This document shows positions 25,438 through 25,821 of a stretch of DNA of 25,821 bases, piece after piece. The notes beneath the pieces are model-generated. The model ran no database searches. It saw only the letters and a program-made list of their open reading frames with translations, and was not told the DNA's origin. Position 1 is the stretch's first letter, and each line of letters opens with the position of its first letter. Source of the DNA: an uncultured Johnsonella sp. Its GTDB lineage: Bacteria > Bacillota > Clostridia > Lachnospirales > Lachnospiraceae. The stretch lies in contig CAAFUL010000119.1 of the NCBI GenBank assembly GCA_900766185.1, forward strand, positions 1 through 25,821, read 5' to 3'. The position numbers were made by a program, and so were the translations under genes.

Positions 25438-25821
25438 CTACACCTGCCCCTGTGTTCCGTAGGTATCTTTTCCAAACTCGTCATAGCCGTATATCGTTTG
25501 GCTCTTTCCTTCTTTCTCAAGAAGACGGATAGTGCTTCCAAGTTCATCATTTAGGTATGTATAAACTTTTTCTTCTTCCTCCATAAATACCGCATTAAAG
25601 TCCCATGCATAGCTTTGTGTCTGTTCTTTTCCCCTGTCTAAGATACTTCTTTGCAGCATGTTGTTATAAGGTCTTGTTCTGTCAAGTACATATCTTTCTT
25701 CATATACAGGCTCTTTTTTAGCTAGGTCAAGTTCATTTATGCTTTTAAGTCTGTCTTCTCCAAGACCTTTACTTTCAAACTTGTATTCCCTGCACCCTAT
25801 CCTGTTGCCTATTCCGTCATA
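25438..25821 (-). CDS. RHS/YD-repeat protein, partial, ending at an in-frame amber codon
   Basis: The frame is open to the right edge, so the N terminus lies outside the window. The visible ~127 residues are typical of the last RHS core repeats: YDGIGNRIG, YKFESKG, ERYVLDRTRPYNNML, YAWDFNAVF, YTYLNDELGSTIRLL and YGYDEFGKDTYG. The reading ends at TAG (25440-25438). The next codons continue in frame as PLGYTGYRYDAVAGTYF, the normal sequence of this core, so the TAG most likely replaces a CAG. The whole would be a large surface or secreted polymorphic toxin whose beta-cage holds the C-terminal tip. Confidence 0.8.
   Translation of the reverse strand, partial: YDGIGNRIGCREYKFESKGLGEDRLKSINELDLAKKEPVYEERYVLDRTRPYNNMLQRSILDRGKEQTQSYAWDFNAVFMEEEEKVYTYLNDELGSTIRLLEKEGKSQTIYGYDEFGKDTYGTQGQV

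Noticed and set aside
25402..25440. Amber codon as pyrrolysine or a recoded codon
   Set aside because: The position is an ordinary glutamine-like site in the RHS core and no recoding signal or Pyl genes are visible; a nonsense change is simpler.

Overview
This window looks like chromosome from a low-GC Firmicute, most likely a Lachnospiraceae-type Clostridium relative. The evidence is AT-rich intergenic DNA, strong AAGGAG-type ribosome binding sites, sigma-A style promoters, BspA-type leucine-rich repeat proteins, a NusG domain II protein, a YfhO protein and an RHS/YD-repeat toxin. The genus is not determined. No rRNA, tRNA, CRISPR array or transposase gene was seen.

Bases 1-12050 are mostly housekeeping and metabolic genes. 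They encode TrmB (tRNA m7G methyltransferase), class II fumarase, a small NusG_II membrane-anchored protein, the large membrane protein YfhO, a GtrA-family protein, a ROK sugar kinase, two small conserved or hypothetical proteins, a NimA-like flavin protein, an EamA transporter and an AzgA-type purine permease. The minus-strand series ROK kinase > GtrA > YfhO > NusG_II suggests cell-envelope glycosylation (GtrA and YfhO partner in teichoic-acid glycosylation in Bacillus/Listeria). The region also carries long imperfect palindromes (1-127, 12066-12217, and a looser one near 9383-9546), a tandem repeat of about 71 bp (5721-5893) and one copy of a small inverted-repeat element (5476-5612).

Bases 12228-25821 form an accessory block transcribed entirely on the minus strand. 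Its upstream end, at the right edge of the window, is the C-terminal part of an RHS protein. That part has an in-frame amber codon followed by a variable tip that resembles a permuted papain-like (NlpC/P60-type) effector. Downstream lie membrane-anchored proteins of unknown function and four paralogous membrane-anchored BspA-type LRR proteins. Two LRR genes are intact; one is split by a one-base change in an A run; one is a deleted, nonsense-carrying copy. A lipoprotein gene and a small anchored-peptide gene are also frameshifted. A second copy of the small inverted-repeat element sits at 16960-17097 and supplies the stop codon of the neighbouring gene.

The accessory block reads as a decaying, duplicating surface/toxin locus: an RHS effector, candidate immunity or accessory genes immediately behind it, and an expanding LRR family. 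Functions assigned to the unknown proteins there are inference from position and architecture only.
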